A DNA stretch of 64,000 nucleotides from Paludibacteraceae bacterium. Its GTDB lineage: Bacteria > Bacteroidota > Bacteroidia > Bacteroidales > Paludibacteraceae. The DNA is taken from NCBI GenBank assembly GCA_028694215.1, contig JAQUTW010000004.1:1-64000 (forward strand), read 5' to 3'. The notes under the pieces are model-generated. The model ran no database searches. It saw only the letters and a program-made list of their open reading frames with translations, and was not told the origin of the DNA. This document shows, one piece after another, positions 11,142 through 22,377 of the stretch. The translations under genes and the position numbers were made by a program. Each line of letters opens with the position of its first letter. Position 1 is the first letter of the stretch.

Positions 11142-11525
11142 ATGAAACGGCATATTTTTCATAGTTTGTTGGGATGTTTGTTTGCACTTATTTTGGTAAG
11201 TGTCTTTGTAACAGCACCGCTATGTGCCGACAATATGAAGGTTGCACGATTTGTCGAAGAAGGGGAATTTTTGGACAATACAATGTCTTGTTTTAATGCC
11301 ATTCCTATACCTGCAACAATGTGCGAACTTCCTTCTCCTGTGGTTAGTGTGGCATCGCGCATTACGGGCAATCCATTTTCGTTTTCGCCGTGTTGCTTTT
11401 TTCAGCATACCACTTCGCTTCAAAAGCAGCGATGGAATATTTGCCGTAAGTCTCTTAATGTTATAGCTTTCAACAATGTGCAGGCAGATTATTACATCTT
11501 CGCCTTGCACCGTATTCGAATTTAG
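11142..11525 (+). CDS. Hypothetical small membrane/secreted protein
   Basis: ORF with N-terminal hydrophobic segment; no recognised family. Confidence 0.4.
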   Translation: MKRHIFHSLLGCLFALILVSVFVTAPLCADNMKVARFVEEGEFLDNTMSCFNAIPIPATMCELPSPVVSVASRITGNPFSFSPCCFFQHTTSLQKQRWNICRKSLNVIAFNNVQADYYIFALHRIRI

Positions 11526-11619
11526 CCTTTTGTTTATACTTTTTTCAGATGTCATGTTTTGTAAACGTGACGTCATTGTCATATTATGTAATTAAACAAA
11601 AACTAAATTTTAGAATAAA

Positions 11620-12144
11620 ATGAAATCGAATATATCAGAAAATCTGCTTGTTGGAGCAGAACATTTAGTGTCTAAACAAAAAAATTATCAAGATTATCTT
11701 ATAGGATTAAGTGCTTTATTAGTGGCAGTTGCACTGTCTGTTCTTTTGGTTAAAATAGATTTTGGTAAAGACTCTCCTGTGTTTTTTACGTTGTGGTTAG
11801 TGGTTGCAGTTGCTCTTGGTACCGCTATCTTTAAAATTAGCAGAGCACAAAGTATTTATACTATGAAGGATACTAAAGAGCCTTTAAATCAATATGTGCT
11901 TTATTTTGACGGATTGAGCCCTGAAGATTTAATTACTATTCTTCAATCTTCTAATTATGATAGATTAAAAAAATATTTTCGTAACGAAGAGAAAGGGCTA
12001 AAAGTAGAATTGGCAACTTCTGCCGATAATTTATTTGCACGATGTTTGGTATATAAATTTATTCCTTACAGTTATGAAGTTGTTTCCGAGGTAATAACAT
12101 TGTCGTCTGTTTCTGCTTTTAAAACGACTTTTGGTATAAAATAG
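11620..12144 (+). CDS. Hypothetical two-TM membrane protein
   Basis: ORF with two hydrophobic segments; terminator downstream. Confidence 0.65.
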   Translation: MKSNISENLLVGAEHLVSKQKNYQDYLIGLSALLVAVALSVLLVKIDFGKDSPVFFTLWLVVAVALGTAIFKISRAQSIYTMKDTKEPLNQYVLYFDGLSPEDLITILQSSNYDRLKKYFRNEEKGLKVELATSADNLFARCLVYKFIPYSYEVVSEVITLSSVSAFKTTFGIK

Positions 12145-12155
12145 CTTGGTGGCAT

Positions 12156-12188
12156 AAAAAAAGCGAGAAAAAAATTCTCGCTTTTTTT
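12156..12188. terminator. Bidirectional terminator between convergent genes
   Basis: AAAAAAAGCGAGAA-loop-TTCTCGCTTTTTTT. Confidence 0.85.
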
Positions 12189-12205
12189 GTTGAAATATTA
12201 AATCA

Positions 12206-13858
12206 TTAGATTTTTTTGCCGTGTTCCAAAAGTAATGTGCGTGTTGGTTGGTCGCATACTTCACTTGGACCGTAATATTGTATTGGTCCAGGATAAACGT
12301 AGCTGGCGTCTTCGTTTGCCCATTCGATGCGATGTGCTTCAAAATATTTGAATGGAGCACCGTCTAAACGAACCAATGCTTTTTGTATAACCGGTTTCAT
12401 AACGCCGTTGCGTCTTTCCATATTCATCATCATGGTAATGGGCACACCTCCGGCAATCCATTTTTCGGCAGGTTCGGTAAGGTTACGAACCGACGACATA
12501 TAACCGGTTTTGCCTTCTGCAATCAATACGGAAGCAGTGTATCCCAAAGAATAGCAATAGTCGGCATCAAAATTGGAAGGTACTGCACAACGTCCTTCAT
12601 AACCGAAGAAGTGATGAATAGCAGAAAATTTTCCTTTATAGGAACCTTGAGCTTTCATTGCCGCCAATCTTTTGGCAACCATCTCAATCAGCATTTTTTC
12701 GGTTTCGATTAAAGAAACCTGAACATTTCCATGAGGGTCGCGGTCTAATGTTAATTGTTTGGCAATGCCTTTCGGTAGGTCGGAGTACACTAATCGACTG
12801 TCATTGGAAAGTTTTGCTTTTACATATTGACGCTTTTCGTCGTCGGTGTTCAAAGAATTAAATTCATCGTTGTTAGCCAATAAGTCGTTCAATTCGGCAA
12901 TGAGTTTTTTCATGGCAGGAATAAATTCTATTAAACCTTCAGGAATCAAAATTGTACCGAAGTTCAATCCATGTTCAGCTCTGTTGACAATGACCTTAAT
13001 AATATCATCTACAATATCGTTCAGGGTCATATTTTTTGCCTCTACTTCTTCTGATACGATACAAATATTTGGTTGGCTTTGCAATGCACATTCTAAGGTA
13101 ATATGCGAAGCAGAACGTCCCATCAGACGAATGAAGTGCCAATATTTTTTGGCAGAATTGGCATCGCGTTGAATATTTCCGATAAGTTCGGAATAAACTT
13201 TACATGCCGTGTCGAATCCGAAAGAAGTTTCAATCATATCGTTTTTTAAGTCGCCGTCAATCGTTTTCGGGCAACCAATTACCTGAATCCCTGATTTTTT
13301 TCTTTTGTAGTATTCTGCCAATACGCATGCGTTTGTGTTGGAGTCGTCGCCTCCAATAATAACGATAGCTTTTATTCCCAACTCTTTGCAGATTTTTTCT
13401 CCTGCTTCAAATTGACTTTCTTCTTCCAATTTTGTACGTCCTGAACCGATAATGTCAAATCCGCCCGTATTACGATATTCATTAATAATATCAGAAGTTA
13501 ATTCAATGTATTTGTGGTCTGTCAGACCGCTTGGACCTCCAAGAAAACCATACAATTTATTATCAGGATTTAATTTTTTAAGACCGTCGAATAATCCGGA
13601 AATAACATTATGTCCGCCGGGAGCTTGTCCGCCCGACAGAATAACACCAACAGCCATGGTTGGGTAGCTTTTAGAAGCCCCTTCCGTAAATTTAATGATT
13701 GGCATTCCGTAAGTATTTGGAAATAATGCCTTAATTTCTTCCTGATTGGCTACCGATTGAGTAGCAGAACCTTCGTTCATGGCGATACTGCTTTTGAAAA
13801 CGGCAGGAAGTTTGGGCTGATACGTTGCCCTTGCAATTTGTAATGGACTTTTTTTCAT
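12206..13858 (-). CDS. pfp: Diphosphate--fructose-6-phosphate 1-phosphotransferase
   Basis: PFK motifs [28 protein letters not shown]. Confidence 0.93.
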   Translation of the reverse strand: MKKSPLQIARATYQPKLPAVFKSSIAMNEGSATQSVANQEEIKALFPNTYGMPIIKFTEGASKSYPTMAVGVILSGGQAPGGHNVISGLFDGLKKLNPDNKLYGFLGGPSGLTDHKYIELTSDIINEYRNTGGFDIIGSGRTKLEEESQFEAGEKICKELGIKAIVIIGGDDSNTNACVLAEYYKRKKSGIQVIGCPKTIDGDLKNDMIETSFGFDTACKVYSELIGNIQRDANSAKKYWHFIRLMGRSASHITLECALQSQPNICIVSEEVEAKNMTLNDIVDDIIKVIVNRAEHGLNFGTILIPEGLIEFIPAMKKLIAELNDLLANNDEFNSLNTDDEKRQYVKAKLSNDSRLVYSDLPKGIAKQLTLDRDPHGNVQVSLIETEKMLIEMVAKRLAAMKAQGSYKGKFSAIHHFFGYEGRCAVPSNFDADYCYSLGYTASVLIAEGKTGYMSSVRNLTEPAEKWIAGGVPITMMMNMERRNGVMKPVIQKALVRLDGAPFKYFEAHRIEWANEDASYVYPGPIQYYGPSEVCDQPTRTLLLEHGKKI

Positions 13859-13885
13859 TGAAAATAAGTATTTTAAAGTAATAAA

Positions 13886-15457
13886 TTAAATAAACAATGC
13901 TAACAATTTAACGACAAGTACCAACAAAACCATCGCAATCGGATAAGCGGTAGCGTAGGCAATTTGTGGGGCATTTGATTTTGTCATTGGCGAAATGGCT
14001 GCCAAACCAGGTGTACTTGTCATTCCACCGGCCAACGCACCAAGTAAAATAAGTATGTTACTTTTATATACTCCTCGTGCGAAAACTGTGGTTAAAATCA
14101 TGGGTAGTAACGTAATTATACCTCCAACAATAAATAGTTTATAACCATATTGCATATAAGTATCTACTAACGTTGCACCGGCGTTTGTGCCAACAACTGC
14201 AAGAAAAAAGATTAAACCAATTTCGCGTAACAACAAGTTTGATGAACTTGACATTGTCCACAGTATTGGTCCTGTTTTACCTATGCGACTTAGAATCAGT
14301 GCAACTAATAGAACGCCGCCGGTTAAGCCTAAAAATGTGAATTTACCAATGAGTACACCCAAAATAATTCCTAATGCAATAGGAAGAATATCGGTATCTG
14401 AAAGTCGTTTGTCGTCGTTGCCAAATAGTTTTGAAACTTGTTCCATATTGTCTTTGCTACATGCTACCATCAGTTTGTCGCCAAAATGTACTTTCGAATA
14501 AGACATTGGAGTAATGTCGATGCCACTTCTGCGAATTCGTGTGATGGTGGCACCATAATTGGCTTGTAAATTGAGTTCTGCCAATGTTTTATTGACAACA
14601 TTTTTATTGGTAACTAAAAGCCCGCGTACATCGAATTTATTGCTTAATGGCAATTCTTTGTCAGATATTTCTCCAAGTAACATTTCTACTTTTTTAATGG
14701 AGTCTTCTGTTCCAACGACACGTACCAAATCGCCTTTATGCAGAACGGTATTGGAGGTTGGGGTAATGGCGACATTATTATGCATGACACGCGAAATAAC
14801 AGCTCCTGTCATACTGTGGAAATGTATAAATGTTAATGTTTTACCTTCAATATTTTGGTTGTTGATTTCAAAGTTTTTGGCAATCATTAATGGGTATTCT
14901 GATTTTACATTTTCTTCCCATTTGTTTTCTTCCGATTTTAAATCTACGCGCATAATTTGTGGCAACAATCGTAGAAATAAGATAACGCCGATAACTCCAA
15001 AAGGATAGGCGATGCCATAACCAATAGATGAAGCAGAACCGAATTGTTCGGTAGCTGATGCCAAACCCGGTGTACTGGTTAACGCTCCTGTCAACAGACC
15101 GGCAATAATGGGAATGTCCAAATCAAAAATATATTTGCATGCAATGGCAATTGCTCCGGCTACAAAAATCAGAATGGCAGCCAAAGAAGCTAATTTTATA
15201 CCATTTTTTTTTAGCGAATCGAAAAAACCGGGACCGGCTTGAATACCAATGGTAAAAATAAAAAGAACAAGACCAATGTCTTGAATGATAGGATCTATTT
15301 TAATTCCGAAATGTCCGAATATTAATGCTACAAAAATGACGGCTGAAATATCTAAAGAAACACCTTTTATCTTTATTCTTCCAATAATATAGCCGATAAC
15401 GATAATGGCAAAAAGGGCGAAATATCCACTATGACAAAGAGTTACGAGTTCTTCCAT
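13886..15457 (-). CDS. AspT/YidE-type transporter with RCK_C domains
   Basis: Two repeated TM domains with GALAGG/TSTPGLA motifs and central TrkA_C-like domains. Confidence 0.85.
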   Translation of the reverse strand: MEELVTLCHSGYFALFAIIVIGYIIGRIKIKGVSLDISAVIFVALIFGHFGIKIDPIIQDIGLVLFIFTIGIQAGPGFFDSLKKNGIKLASLAAILIFVAGAIAIACKYIFDLDIPIIAGLLTGALTSTPGLASATEQFGSASSIGYGIAYPFGVIGVILFLRLLPQIMRVDLKSEENKWEENVKSEYPLMIAKNFEINNQNIEGKTLTFIHFHSMTGAVISRVMHNNVAITPTSNTVLHKGDLVRVVGTEDSIKKVEMLLGEISDKELPLSNKFDVRGLLVTNKNVVNKTLAELNLQANYGATITRIRRSGIDITPMSYSKVHFGDKLMVACSKDNMEQVSKLFGNDDKRLSDTDILPIALGIILGVLIGKFTFLGLTGGVLLVALILSRIGKTGPILWTMSSSSNLLLREIGLIFFLAVVGTNAGATLVDTYMQYGYKLFIVGGIITLLPMILTTVFARGVYKSNILILLGALAGGMTSTPGLAAISPMTKSNAPQIAYATAYPIAMVLLVLVVKLLALFI

Positions 15458-15643
15458 TTTTGTTGTGTTTTGACCTGCAAAAGTAGTGATAAAAAATCAC
15501 TGTTGCAAAAAAAATGCAGGGAAGTTAAAACATTAAAAATCGTACTTTTTGGACATTTGGATAGAAACGTTATTTGTGTATTCTGAATTTCATTTTTTTT
15601 TGTTACTTTTGTCTTCTAAATACAACTCTGATTTTAAAAGACT

Positions 15644-16576
15644 ATGGAAACAGTAAATTGCTTGATTATTGGCTCAGGTCCTGCCGGTTTTACTGCCGCT
15701 ATTTATGCCGGACGTGCAAATTTGTCCCCTGTTTTATACGAAGGCATTCAGCCGGGCGGTCAGTTGATAACTACCACGGAAATAGAGAATTTTCCGGGTT
15801 ATCCTGAAGGAATTGACGGAAATATGATGATGGACGATTTTCGTCGACAAGCAATGCGTTTTGGGGCAGACGTTCGTTCCGGTATGGTAACAGCTGTCGA
15901 TTTTGAGCATTATCCTTATAAAGTTGAAATAGATAAAGAGAAATATATTGTTGCAAAAACAATCATAATTTCTACAGGAGCATCGGCTCAATATCTTGGT
16001 CTGCCCGATGAAAAAAAATATGCAGGGAAAGGCGTTTCTGCTTGTGCCACTTGTGATGGATTCTTTTATCGTAAAAAACGGGTGGCGGTTGTTGGTGGTG
16101 GCGATACTGCTTGCGAAGAAGCTGTTTACCTTTCAGGGTTGGTCGAAAAAGTCTATTTGATTGTACGCAAACCTTTTTTACGGGCATCAAAAATTATGCA
16201 GGAACGTGTATTTGCTACACCAAACATAGAAATTTTATTTGAACATCAAACGTTAGGACTTTTTGGTGAAGAATTTGTAGAAGGCGCCACTTTGGTAAAA
16301 CGCAAGGGAGAAACAGATGAAACACAAGTTAAAATAGCTATTAACGGATTTTTTCTTGCCATTGGTCATCATCCTAACTCAGATATTTTTAAACCTTATT
16401 TGGAAACCGATGAAATCGGTTATATTAAAACCTTGCCGGATAGCCCTTTGACAAAAATAGCAGGAGTTTTTGCTGCCGGAGATGTTGCCGATCCACATTA
16501 TCGTCAGGCTATAACGGCAGCTGCCAGTGGATGTAAAGCGGCTATTGAAGCAGAACGGTTTTTAAAAACAAAATAA
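15644..16576 (+). CDS. trxB: Thioredoxin-disulfide reductase
   Basis: GSGPAGFTAAIYAGRA; CATCDGFFYRKK redox motif. Confidence 0.95.
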   Translation: METVNCLIIGSGPAGFTAAIYAGRANLSPVLYEGIQPGGQLITTTEIENFPGYPEGIDGNMMMDDFRRQAMRFGADVRSGMVTAVDFEHYPYKVEIDKEKYIVAKTIIISTGASAQYLGLPDEKKYAGKGVSACATCDGFFYRKKRVAVVGGGDTACEEAVYLSGLVEKVYLIVRKPFLRASKIMQERVFATPNIEILFEHQTLGLFGEEFVEGATLVKRKGETDETQVKIAINGFFLAIGHHPNSDIFKPYLETDEIGYIKTLPDSPLTKIAGVFAAGDVADPHYRQAITAAASGCKAAIEAERFLKTK

Positions 16577-16577
16577 T

Positions 16578-17618
16578 ATGTTGTCAAAAATAATTTCGGA
16601 AAAGAATATTGATGAGGTTCGTCATCTGTTGAATAATGCCGAGAATGTGGCTATTGTAACGCATATTTCGCCTGATGGTGATGCAGTGGGATCTTCAGTT
16701 GCTTTAGCACATTTTCTAATAAGTATGAAGAAAAAGCCTATAGTTATTGTACCAAATTGTTTCCCTGTTTTTTTTAATTGGCTTTCGGGAACGCAAGATA
16801 TTATTGTATATGAAGATCATCACGAAGAGACAAAAAAAGCTATAGCGGACGCGCAACTTATTTTTTGTCTGGATTTTAATTCTATAGATAGGATAGACGG
16901 CATTGCACCCTATGTACGGCAATCCGAAGCTAAAAAAATATTGGTTGATCACCATGTCAATCCTGCCGAATTTTGTGATGTTGTTATTTCGCATCCTTCT
17001 ATTTCATCAACTTCGGAACTGATTTTTAGACTGATTTGTCGTTTAGGTTGCTTCCCGAATATCACAAAAGAATGTGCAGAAGCTATTTATATGGGAATGA
17101 TGACTGATACAGGTAATTTCTCATATAATTCTATGCAACCTGAAATTTATCAGATTATTTCCGAATTATTAATGAAAGGAATTGATAAAGATGCCATTTA
17201 CCGCTGTATTTATAATACATATTCTGTCAATCGTATGCGGCTGATGGGGTATTGCCTGAATCGTAAAATGAAAATTTACCCTGAACAGAAAACCGCCGTT
17301 ATTGCTTTGACGTTGGAAGAACAGCAGCGTTTTGATTGTCAGGTCGGTGATACCGATGGATTCGTCAATTTGCCTTTGTCGATAGAAGGTGTTGATGTTT
17401 CCGTATTGGTGCGTGAGGATATAAAAAAGATAAAACTCTCTTTTCGCTCACAAGGAACATTTCCTGTCAACAAAATGGCGGCAATGTTTCGTGGTGGTGG
17501 GCATTTGAATGCTGCCGGTGGCGAAAGCTATCAACCTATGCGTAAGACACTTTGGAAATTGGAAAATATGATTAAAAACAGAAGAGATTTTGAACAGACA
17601 ACAGAAGAACAAATATGA
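16578..17618 (+). CDS. DHH/DHHA1 phosphoesterase (NrnA-like)
   Basis: THISPDGDAVGSS, VDHHVNP, FRGGGHLNAAGGE motifs. Confidence 0.9.
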   Translation: MLSKIISEKNIDEVRHLLNNAENVAIVTHISPDGDAVGSSVALAHFLISMKKKPIVIVPNCFPVFFNWLSGTQDIIVYEDHHEETKKAIADAQLIFCLDFNSIDRIDGIAPYVRQSEAKKILVDHHVNPAEFCDVVISHPSISSTSELIFRLICRLGCFPNITKECAEAIYMGMMTDTGNFSYNSMQPEIYQIISELLMKGIDKDAIYRCIYNTYSVNRMRLMGYCLNRKMKIYPEQKTAVIALTLEEQQRFDCQVGDTDGFVNLPLSIEGVDVSVLVREDIKKIKLSFRSQGTFPVNKMAAMFRGGGHLNAAGGESYQPMRKTLWKLENMIKNRRDFEQTTEEQI

Positions 17619-18826
17619 AATATGTTATAATTCTTGGCGATGGAATGGCTGATGAGCCTATTGTTGAATTAGGATGGAAAACGCCATTACAAATGGCAAA
17701 TAAGCCGACAATTGACCGGTTGACTAAAATGGGTCGCAGCGGTTTGTTGCATACTGTCCCTGACGGATTTCACCCGGGAAGCGAAATAGCCAACCTGTCT
17801 GTTTTGGGTTATGATGTTCCAACGGTATTTGAAGGACGTGGAACATTGGAGGCCGCCAGCATGGGAGTTTCTGTAAATGAAGGCGAAATGGTCGCTCGCT
17901 GTAATTTAATTTGTGTTGAAAACGGCAAAATCAAGAACCATTCGGCGGGTCATATCTCCAATGAAGAAGCGGCAGAGCTCATCACTTTCTTACAAACAGA
18001 ATTGGGAAATGATAGTGTGCATTTTTACCATGGAGTATCTTATCGCCATTTGGTAAAAATAGTAGGAGGCGATAAACGTGTTATTTGCACACCTCCTCAT
18101 GATGTTCCGGGTACGCCGTTTGTCGATGTTATGGTAAAAGCCATTGTTCCGGAAGCACAAAAAACAGCTGATTTACTGAATAATTTGATTGTACGTTCGC
18201 AGGAATTACTGAAAAATCATCCTGTTAATATAAAACGAATGGCAGCAGGAAAAGATCCTGCAAATAGCGTATGGTTCTGGTCGCCGGGGTATAAATCGGC
18301 AATGCGTCCGTTCTCCGAAATGTTTGGCGTAAAAAAAGGTTCTGTAATTTCGGCTGTCGATTTGATAAAAGGAATTGGCATTACCGCCGGTTTGAAATCT
18401 ATTAATGTCGAAGGCGCAACAGGTTTGTTTGATACCAATTATGAAGGAAAAGCACAAGCGGCCATAGAAGCGTTGAAAACGGATGATTTTGTGTTTGTGC
18501 ATGTCGAAGCAAGTGATGAAGCGGGTCATGAAGGAAATGTGGACTTGAAAATAAAAACAATTGAATATTTGTCGGAACGGCTCGCAAAACCTATTTTAGA
18601 GGCGACTGAAAAAATGTCGGAACCGGTTACAATTGCTGTTTTACCGGATCATCCGACACCGTGTCGTTTGCGAACACATACGGCAAATGCTATTCCGTTT
18701 ACCATTTATAATCCCACGGGTACTGGAGATTCGGTGCAAGTATTTGATGAGTTTTCTGCACAAAAAGGAGTTTTTGGTACACTTTCAGGAGACGAGTTTA
18801 TGAAATTATTAATGAATAACAAGTAA
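17615..18826 (+). CDS. apgM: Cofactor-independent phosphoglycerate mutase (ApgM type)
   Basis: ILGDGMADEPI; VEASDEAGHEGN; DHPTPCRLRTHTANAIPF. Confidence 0.92.
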   Translation: MKYVIILGDGMADEPIVELGWKTPLQMANKPTIDRLTKMGRSGLLHTVPDGFHPGSEIANLSVLGYDVPTVFEGRGTLEAASMGVSVNEGEMVARCNLICVENGKIKNHSAGHISNEEAAELITFLQTELGNDSVHFYHGVSYRHLVKIVGGDKRVICTPPHDVPGTPFVDVMVKAIVPEAQKTADLLNNLIVRSQELLKNHPVNIKRMAAGKDPANSVWFWSPGYKSAMRPFSEMFGVKKGSVISAVDLIKGIGITAGLKSINVEGATGLFDTNYEGKAQAAIEALKTDDFVFVHVEASDEAGHEGNVDLKIKTIEYLSERLAKPILEATEKMSEPVTIAVLPDHPTPCRLRTHTANAIPFTIYNPTGTGDSVQVFDEFSAQKGVFGTLSGDEFMKLLMNNK

Positions 18827-18838
18827 TACAAAAAAAAT

Positions 18839-20563
18839 ATGGAACTTTCAGAACAAGAACAATTTAGACGTCAAAGTTTACAAACAATGCGTGATATGGG
18901 TCTCAATCCGTATCCGGCAGCAATGTATCCGACAGATGCTTTCTCGACAGAGATAAAAGATAATTTTAAAGACGATGAAGAACCAAAACGTGTGGTTTGT
19001 GTTGCGGGACGTATTATGAGTCGTCGTATTATGGGCAAAGCTTCATTTGTTGAACTTCAAGATTCAAAAGGACGTATACAGGTATATGTGTCACGTGATG
19101 ATATTTCAACAGAAGCGCAACCGGAAATGTACAACATCGTTTTCAAAAAATTACTTGATATTGGCGATTTCATCGGTATAAAAGGTTTTGTATTTCGCAC
19201 ACAAATGGGTGAAATAAGCATACATTGTCAGGAGTTGACAGTCTTGAGTAAATCTTTACGTCCGTTACCTGTTGTAAAATATAAAGACGGAGTGGCTTAC
19301 GATAAATTTGATGATCCTGAGTTGCGCGCTCGTCAGCGCTATGTCGATTTAGTAGTTAACGACGGTGTAAAAGAGACCTTTTTGAAGCGTGCCACCATTT
19401 TGCGTACATTGCGTACAGTGCTTGACGAAGCGGGTTATACGGAAGTAGAAACACCTTCGTTGCAAAATATTGCAGGTGGAGCAAGTGCGCGTCCGTTTAT
19501 TACGCATTTCAATGCTTTGGATACCGATATGTATTTGCGCATTGCGACGGAATTATATTTGAAACGTCTTATTGTTGGCGGATTTGAAGGAGTTTATGAA
19601 ATAGGTAAAAATTTCCGTAACGAAGGTATGGATAAAAATCATAATCCGGAATTTACATGTATGGAATTATATGTACAGTATAAGGATTATAATTGGATGA
19701 TGGATTTTACAGAGAAGCTTCTGGAACGCATCTGTATTTCGGTAAATGGTTGCAGCGAGAGCTTCATTGATGGCCAAACTATCTCATTCAAAGCGCCTTA
19801 TCGCCGTTTACCGATTCTCGATGCCATAAAAGAAAAAACAGGTTACGATTTGAACGATAAATCGGAAGATGAAATTCGCACAGTTTGCAAAGAGTTGAAA
19901 ATGGAGATTGACGATACGATGGGCAAAGGTAAACTGATTGATGAAATTTTTGGCGAGTTTTGCGAAGGTACATTTATTCAACCGACTTTTATTACCGATT
20001 ATCCTGTCGAAATGTCGCCGTTGACCAAGATGCACCGTACTAAAAAAGGTCTGACGGAACGTTTTGAGTTAATAGTTAATGGTAAGGAATTGGCTAATGC
20101 TTATAGCGAGTTGAACGACCCGATAGATCAGGAAGAACGTTTCAAAGAGCAGATGCGTTTAGCCGACAAAGGCGATGATGAAGCGATGATTATTGATCAG
20201 GACTTTTTACGGGCTTTACAATACGGTATGCCGCCAACATCTGGCATTGGTATCGGTATTGACCGTTTGGCAATGTTTATGACCGGACAAACTACCATAC
20301 AGGAAGTGTTGTTGTTCCCACAAATGAAACCAGAAAAAGTGCAGGTAAAAGATTCTGTCGAAAAATACACGGCAATAGGTGTGCCCGAAGAATGGGTAGA
20401 ACCATTACAGAAACTTGGTTTTGATATGGTTGACAAATTGGAAGGGCAGAATCCTAATAAGTTACATCAAGATTTGTGCGGCTACAACAAGAAAAATAAA
20501 CTTGGTTTGGCAAATCCCGCCAAAGAATTAGTAGAAAAATGGATAGGTCCATTGTGGGAATAA
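18839..20563 (+). CDS. lysS: Lysyl-tRNA synthetase (class II)
   Basis: Class II motifs; FRNEGMDKNHNPEFTCMELY; GIGIGIDRLAMFMT. Confidence 0.96.
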   Translation: MELSEQEQFRRQSLQTMRDMGLNPYPAAMYPTDAFSTEIKDNFKDDEEPKRVVCVAGRIMSRRIMGKASFVELQDSKGRIQVYVSRDDISTEAQPEMYNIVFKKLLDIGDFIGIKGFVFRTQMGEISIHCQELTVLSKSLRPLPVVKYKDGVAYDKFDDPELRARQRYVDLVVNDGVKETFLKRATILRTLRTVLDEAGYTEVETPSLQNIAGGASARPFITHFNALDTDMYLRIATELYLKRLIVGGFEGVYEIGKNFRNEGMDKNHNPEFTCMELYVQYKDYNWMMDFTEKLLERICISVNGCSESFIDGQTISFKAPYRRLPILDAIKEKTGYDLNDKSEDEIRTVCKELKMEIDDTMGKGKLIDEIFGEFCEGTFIQPTFITDYPVEMSPLTKMHRTKKGLTERFELIVNGKELANAYSELNDPIDQEERFKEQMRLADKGDDEAMIIDQDFLRALQYGMPPTSGIGIGIDRLAMFMTGQTTIQEVLLFPQMKPEKVQVKDSVEKYTAIGVPEEWVEPLQKLGFDMVDKLEGQNPNKLHQDLCGYNKKNKLGLANPAKELVEKWIGPLWE

Positions 20564-20813
20564 AAAAGAAGCAATGTTACTAATAGCCCTTTAATGCGTT
20601 TTGATATCAAAACTTTGGTTGGGCACATTCCTGTTTAGGAAAGGTTTACCTAAAAATGTATCCCGTATTAAGAAGTTCTGTGCTACTAATAGATTAGTGT
20701 TTTATTTATACCGTATTAGGAGTAAAAATAATAAAAATAAAACATATCATTCTCAGTTGGATTTATCAAACTGTGTAGTTAAAGAGTTTTTTATTTTTGA
20801 TAGTTTCGGATTT

Positions 20814-21656
20814 TTATTTTACCGCTTTAAAGCTCATATCAAGGCTTTTGACGGAGTGGGTGAGTGCACCTACGGAAATAAAGTCCACACCACATTCGGC
20901 ATATTGACGCAGTGTGTCAAACGTGATTCCACCAGATGATTCTGTTTCATATTTTCCGTCAATCATTTCTACGGCTTTTTTTGTGTCGACAGGTGTAAAA
21001 TTGTCGAGCATAATTCTGTTAACGCCTCCAACTGCCATTACTTGGCATATTTCGTCAAAATTGCGTACTTCTATTTCTATTTTCAGATTTTTGCCTTTTG
21101 ATTTACAATACTCTTTTGCGCGTGTGATGGCTTTCTCTATTCCGCCTGCAAAATCTATGTGGTTGTCTTTGAGCAATATCATGTCGTACAATCCTATGCG
21201 GTGATTGCAGCCTCCGCCTATCTTTACAGCTTCTTTTTCGAGCAAACGCAGTCCAGGAGTGGTTTTTCGTGTGTCGAGCACACGTGTATGTGTTCCTTCA
21301 AGTTGTTTTATATATTCGGCGGTGCGTGTGGCAATGCCGCTCATACGCTGCATCACATTGAGCATTAAGCGTTCTGTCTGTAATAACGATTGTACGCGTC
21401 CTTCAACTATAAATGCAATATCACCGATTTTTATACGGTCGCCATCGTGCAGAAACTGTGTCATTTTCAGCTCGGGGTCGAACGCATGAAAAATACGTTT
21501 GGCAATTTCCACTCCGGCTAAAACACCATTTTCTTTAATAATGAGTTGCGATTTTCCCATTGCGTCGGCAGGAATGCACGACAGGGTAGTGTGGTCTCCG
21601 TCGCCGATGTCTTCGGCAAACCAAAGTTTAATGAGCGCGTCAAGATTGTCAATCAT
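20814..21656 (-). CDS. nadC: Nicotinate-nucleotide diphosphorylase (carboxylating)
   Basis: DTRKTTPGLRLLEKEAVKIGGGCNHR; ESSGGI. Confidence 0.95.
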   Translation of the reverse strand: MIDNLDALIKLWFAEDIGDGDHTTLSCIPADAMGKSQLIIKENGVLAGVEIAKRIFHAFDPELKMTQFLHDGDRIKIGDIAFIVEGRVQSLLQTERLMLNVMQRMSGIATRTAEYIKQLEGTHTRVLDTRKTTPGLRLLEKEAVKIGGGCNHRIGLYDMILLKDNHIDFAGGIEKAITRAKEYCKSKGKNLKIEIEVRNFDEICQVMAVGGVNRIMLDNFTPVDTKKAVEMIDGKYETESSGGITFDTLRQYAECGVDFISVGALTHSVKSLDMSFKAVK

Positions 21657-22038
21657 CTGCGTTTTCTATTCGTAATTGTTGAATTAAATTATTTTTGATA
21701 AGTAACGACACACGATAATGACCGTTGGTCGTTTCCAAATCACCTATCATAAATTGTGATTTTTCTTTGGCGCCTTTATGCATCATCACAAATTTTAATG
21801 GCGGATTCTTTTTGAAGAAATTGCTTAAGATAGTTTTTGTCTGTTGCTTATTGAAGACATTATCTGTGTTTTGGATAGTCAGTTCTACGTTGTTGTTCAG
21901 ATGTATGGCTATGCCTTCACTATAACCACTATTAAATGCGGCTGTAACGTCATCTGCAACATTGGTCTGTGAGAATACCAATTGCGAAACGACGGTAAAG
22001 ATGGCTGTTAAAAGCAAACACAATTTTCTTTTTTTCAT
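21649..22038 (-). CDS. DUF4783-like secreted protein
   Basis: Signal peptide, ~130 aa; overlaps nadC start. Confidence 0.6.
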   Translation of the reverse strand: MKKRKLCLLLTAIFTVVSQLVFSQTNVADDVTAAFNSGYSEGIAIHLNNNVELTIQNTDNVFNKQQTKTILSNFFKKNPPLKFVMMHKGAKEKSQFMIGDLETTNGHYRVSLLIKNNLIQQLRIENADD

Positions 22039-22200
22039 AGCTTGCTTATATTGTTATTGAAAAAACATATCAAATTTCATACCAAAGTCGTATTTTCAAA
22101 ATAATTTTATGGCATAATTTGTATTCTCGGGCAAAGATAGTGATTTTTTATGATGTGGCGATATTATTGATACAGCTTTTTAGTTAAAAGCTGAAAATAA

Positions 22201-22231
22201 AAAAGTTGACAAATTTAATTTGTCAACTTTT
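22201..22231. terminator. 31-bp perfect palindrome (15-bp arms), probable bidirectional terminator at the prophage/chromosome boundary
   Basis: AAAAGTTGACAAATT-T-AATTTGTCAACTTTT. Confidence 0.7.
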
Positions 22232-22349
22232 TGTGGTGCCACCAGCACTAATCCGTTAAATGCCATTTATTGTAATTTGTTGTCATACAGTCTTTTTGAC
22301 AATTCCCGATACACACTAAAATGCCATATAATCGTAGGTAGTTCAACGA

Positions 22350-22373
22350 TTTTAGTCCGTGTTTTAGTCCGTG
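22350..22373. repeat. Perfect tandem duplication of a 12-mer next to the integrase 3' end
   Basis: TTTTAGTCCGTG TTTTAGTCCGTG. Confidence 0.9.
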
Positions 22374-22377
22374 CCAC

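Noticed and set aside
11159-11582. Overlapping minus-strand ORFs (70 and 120 aa) opposite 11142..11525
   Set aside because: No family signal; the + strand ORF has a signal-peptide-like N-terminus, so these were not listed.
20601-20939. 112-aa ORF after lysS
   Set aside because: AT-rich intergenic composition and overlap with the nadC 3' end; no protein-like features.
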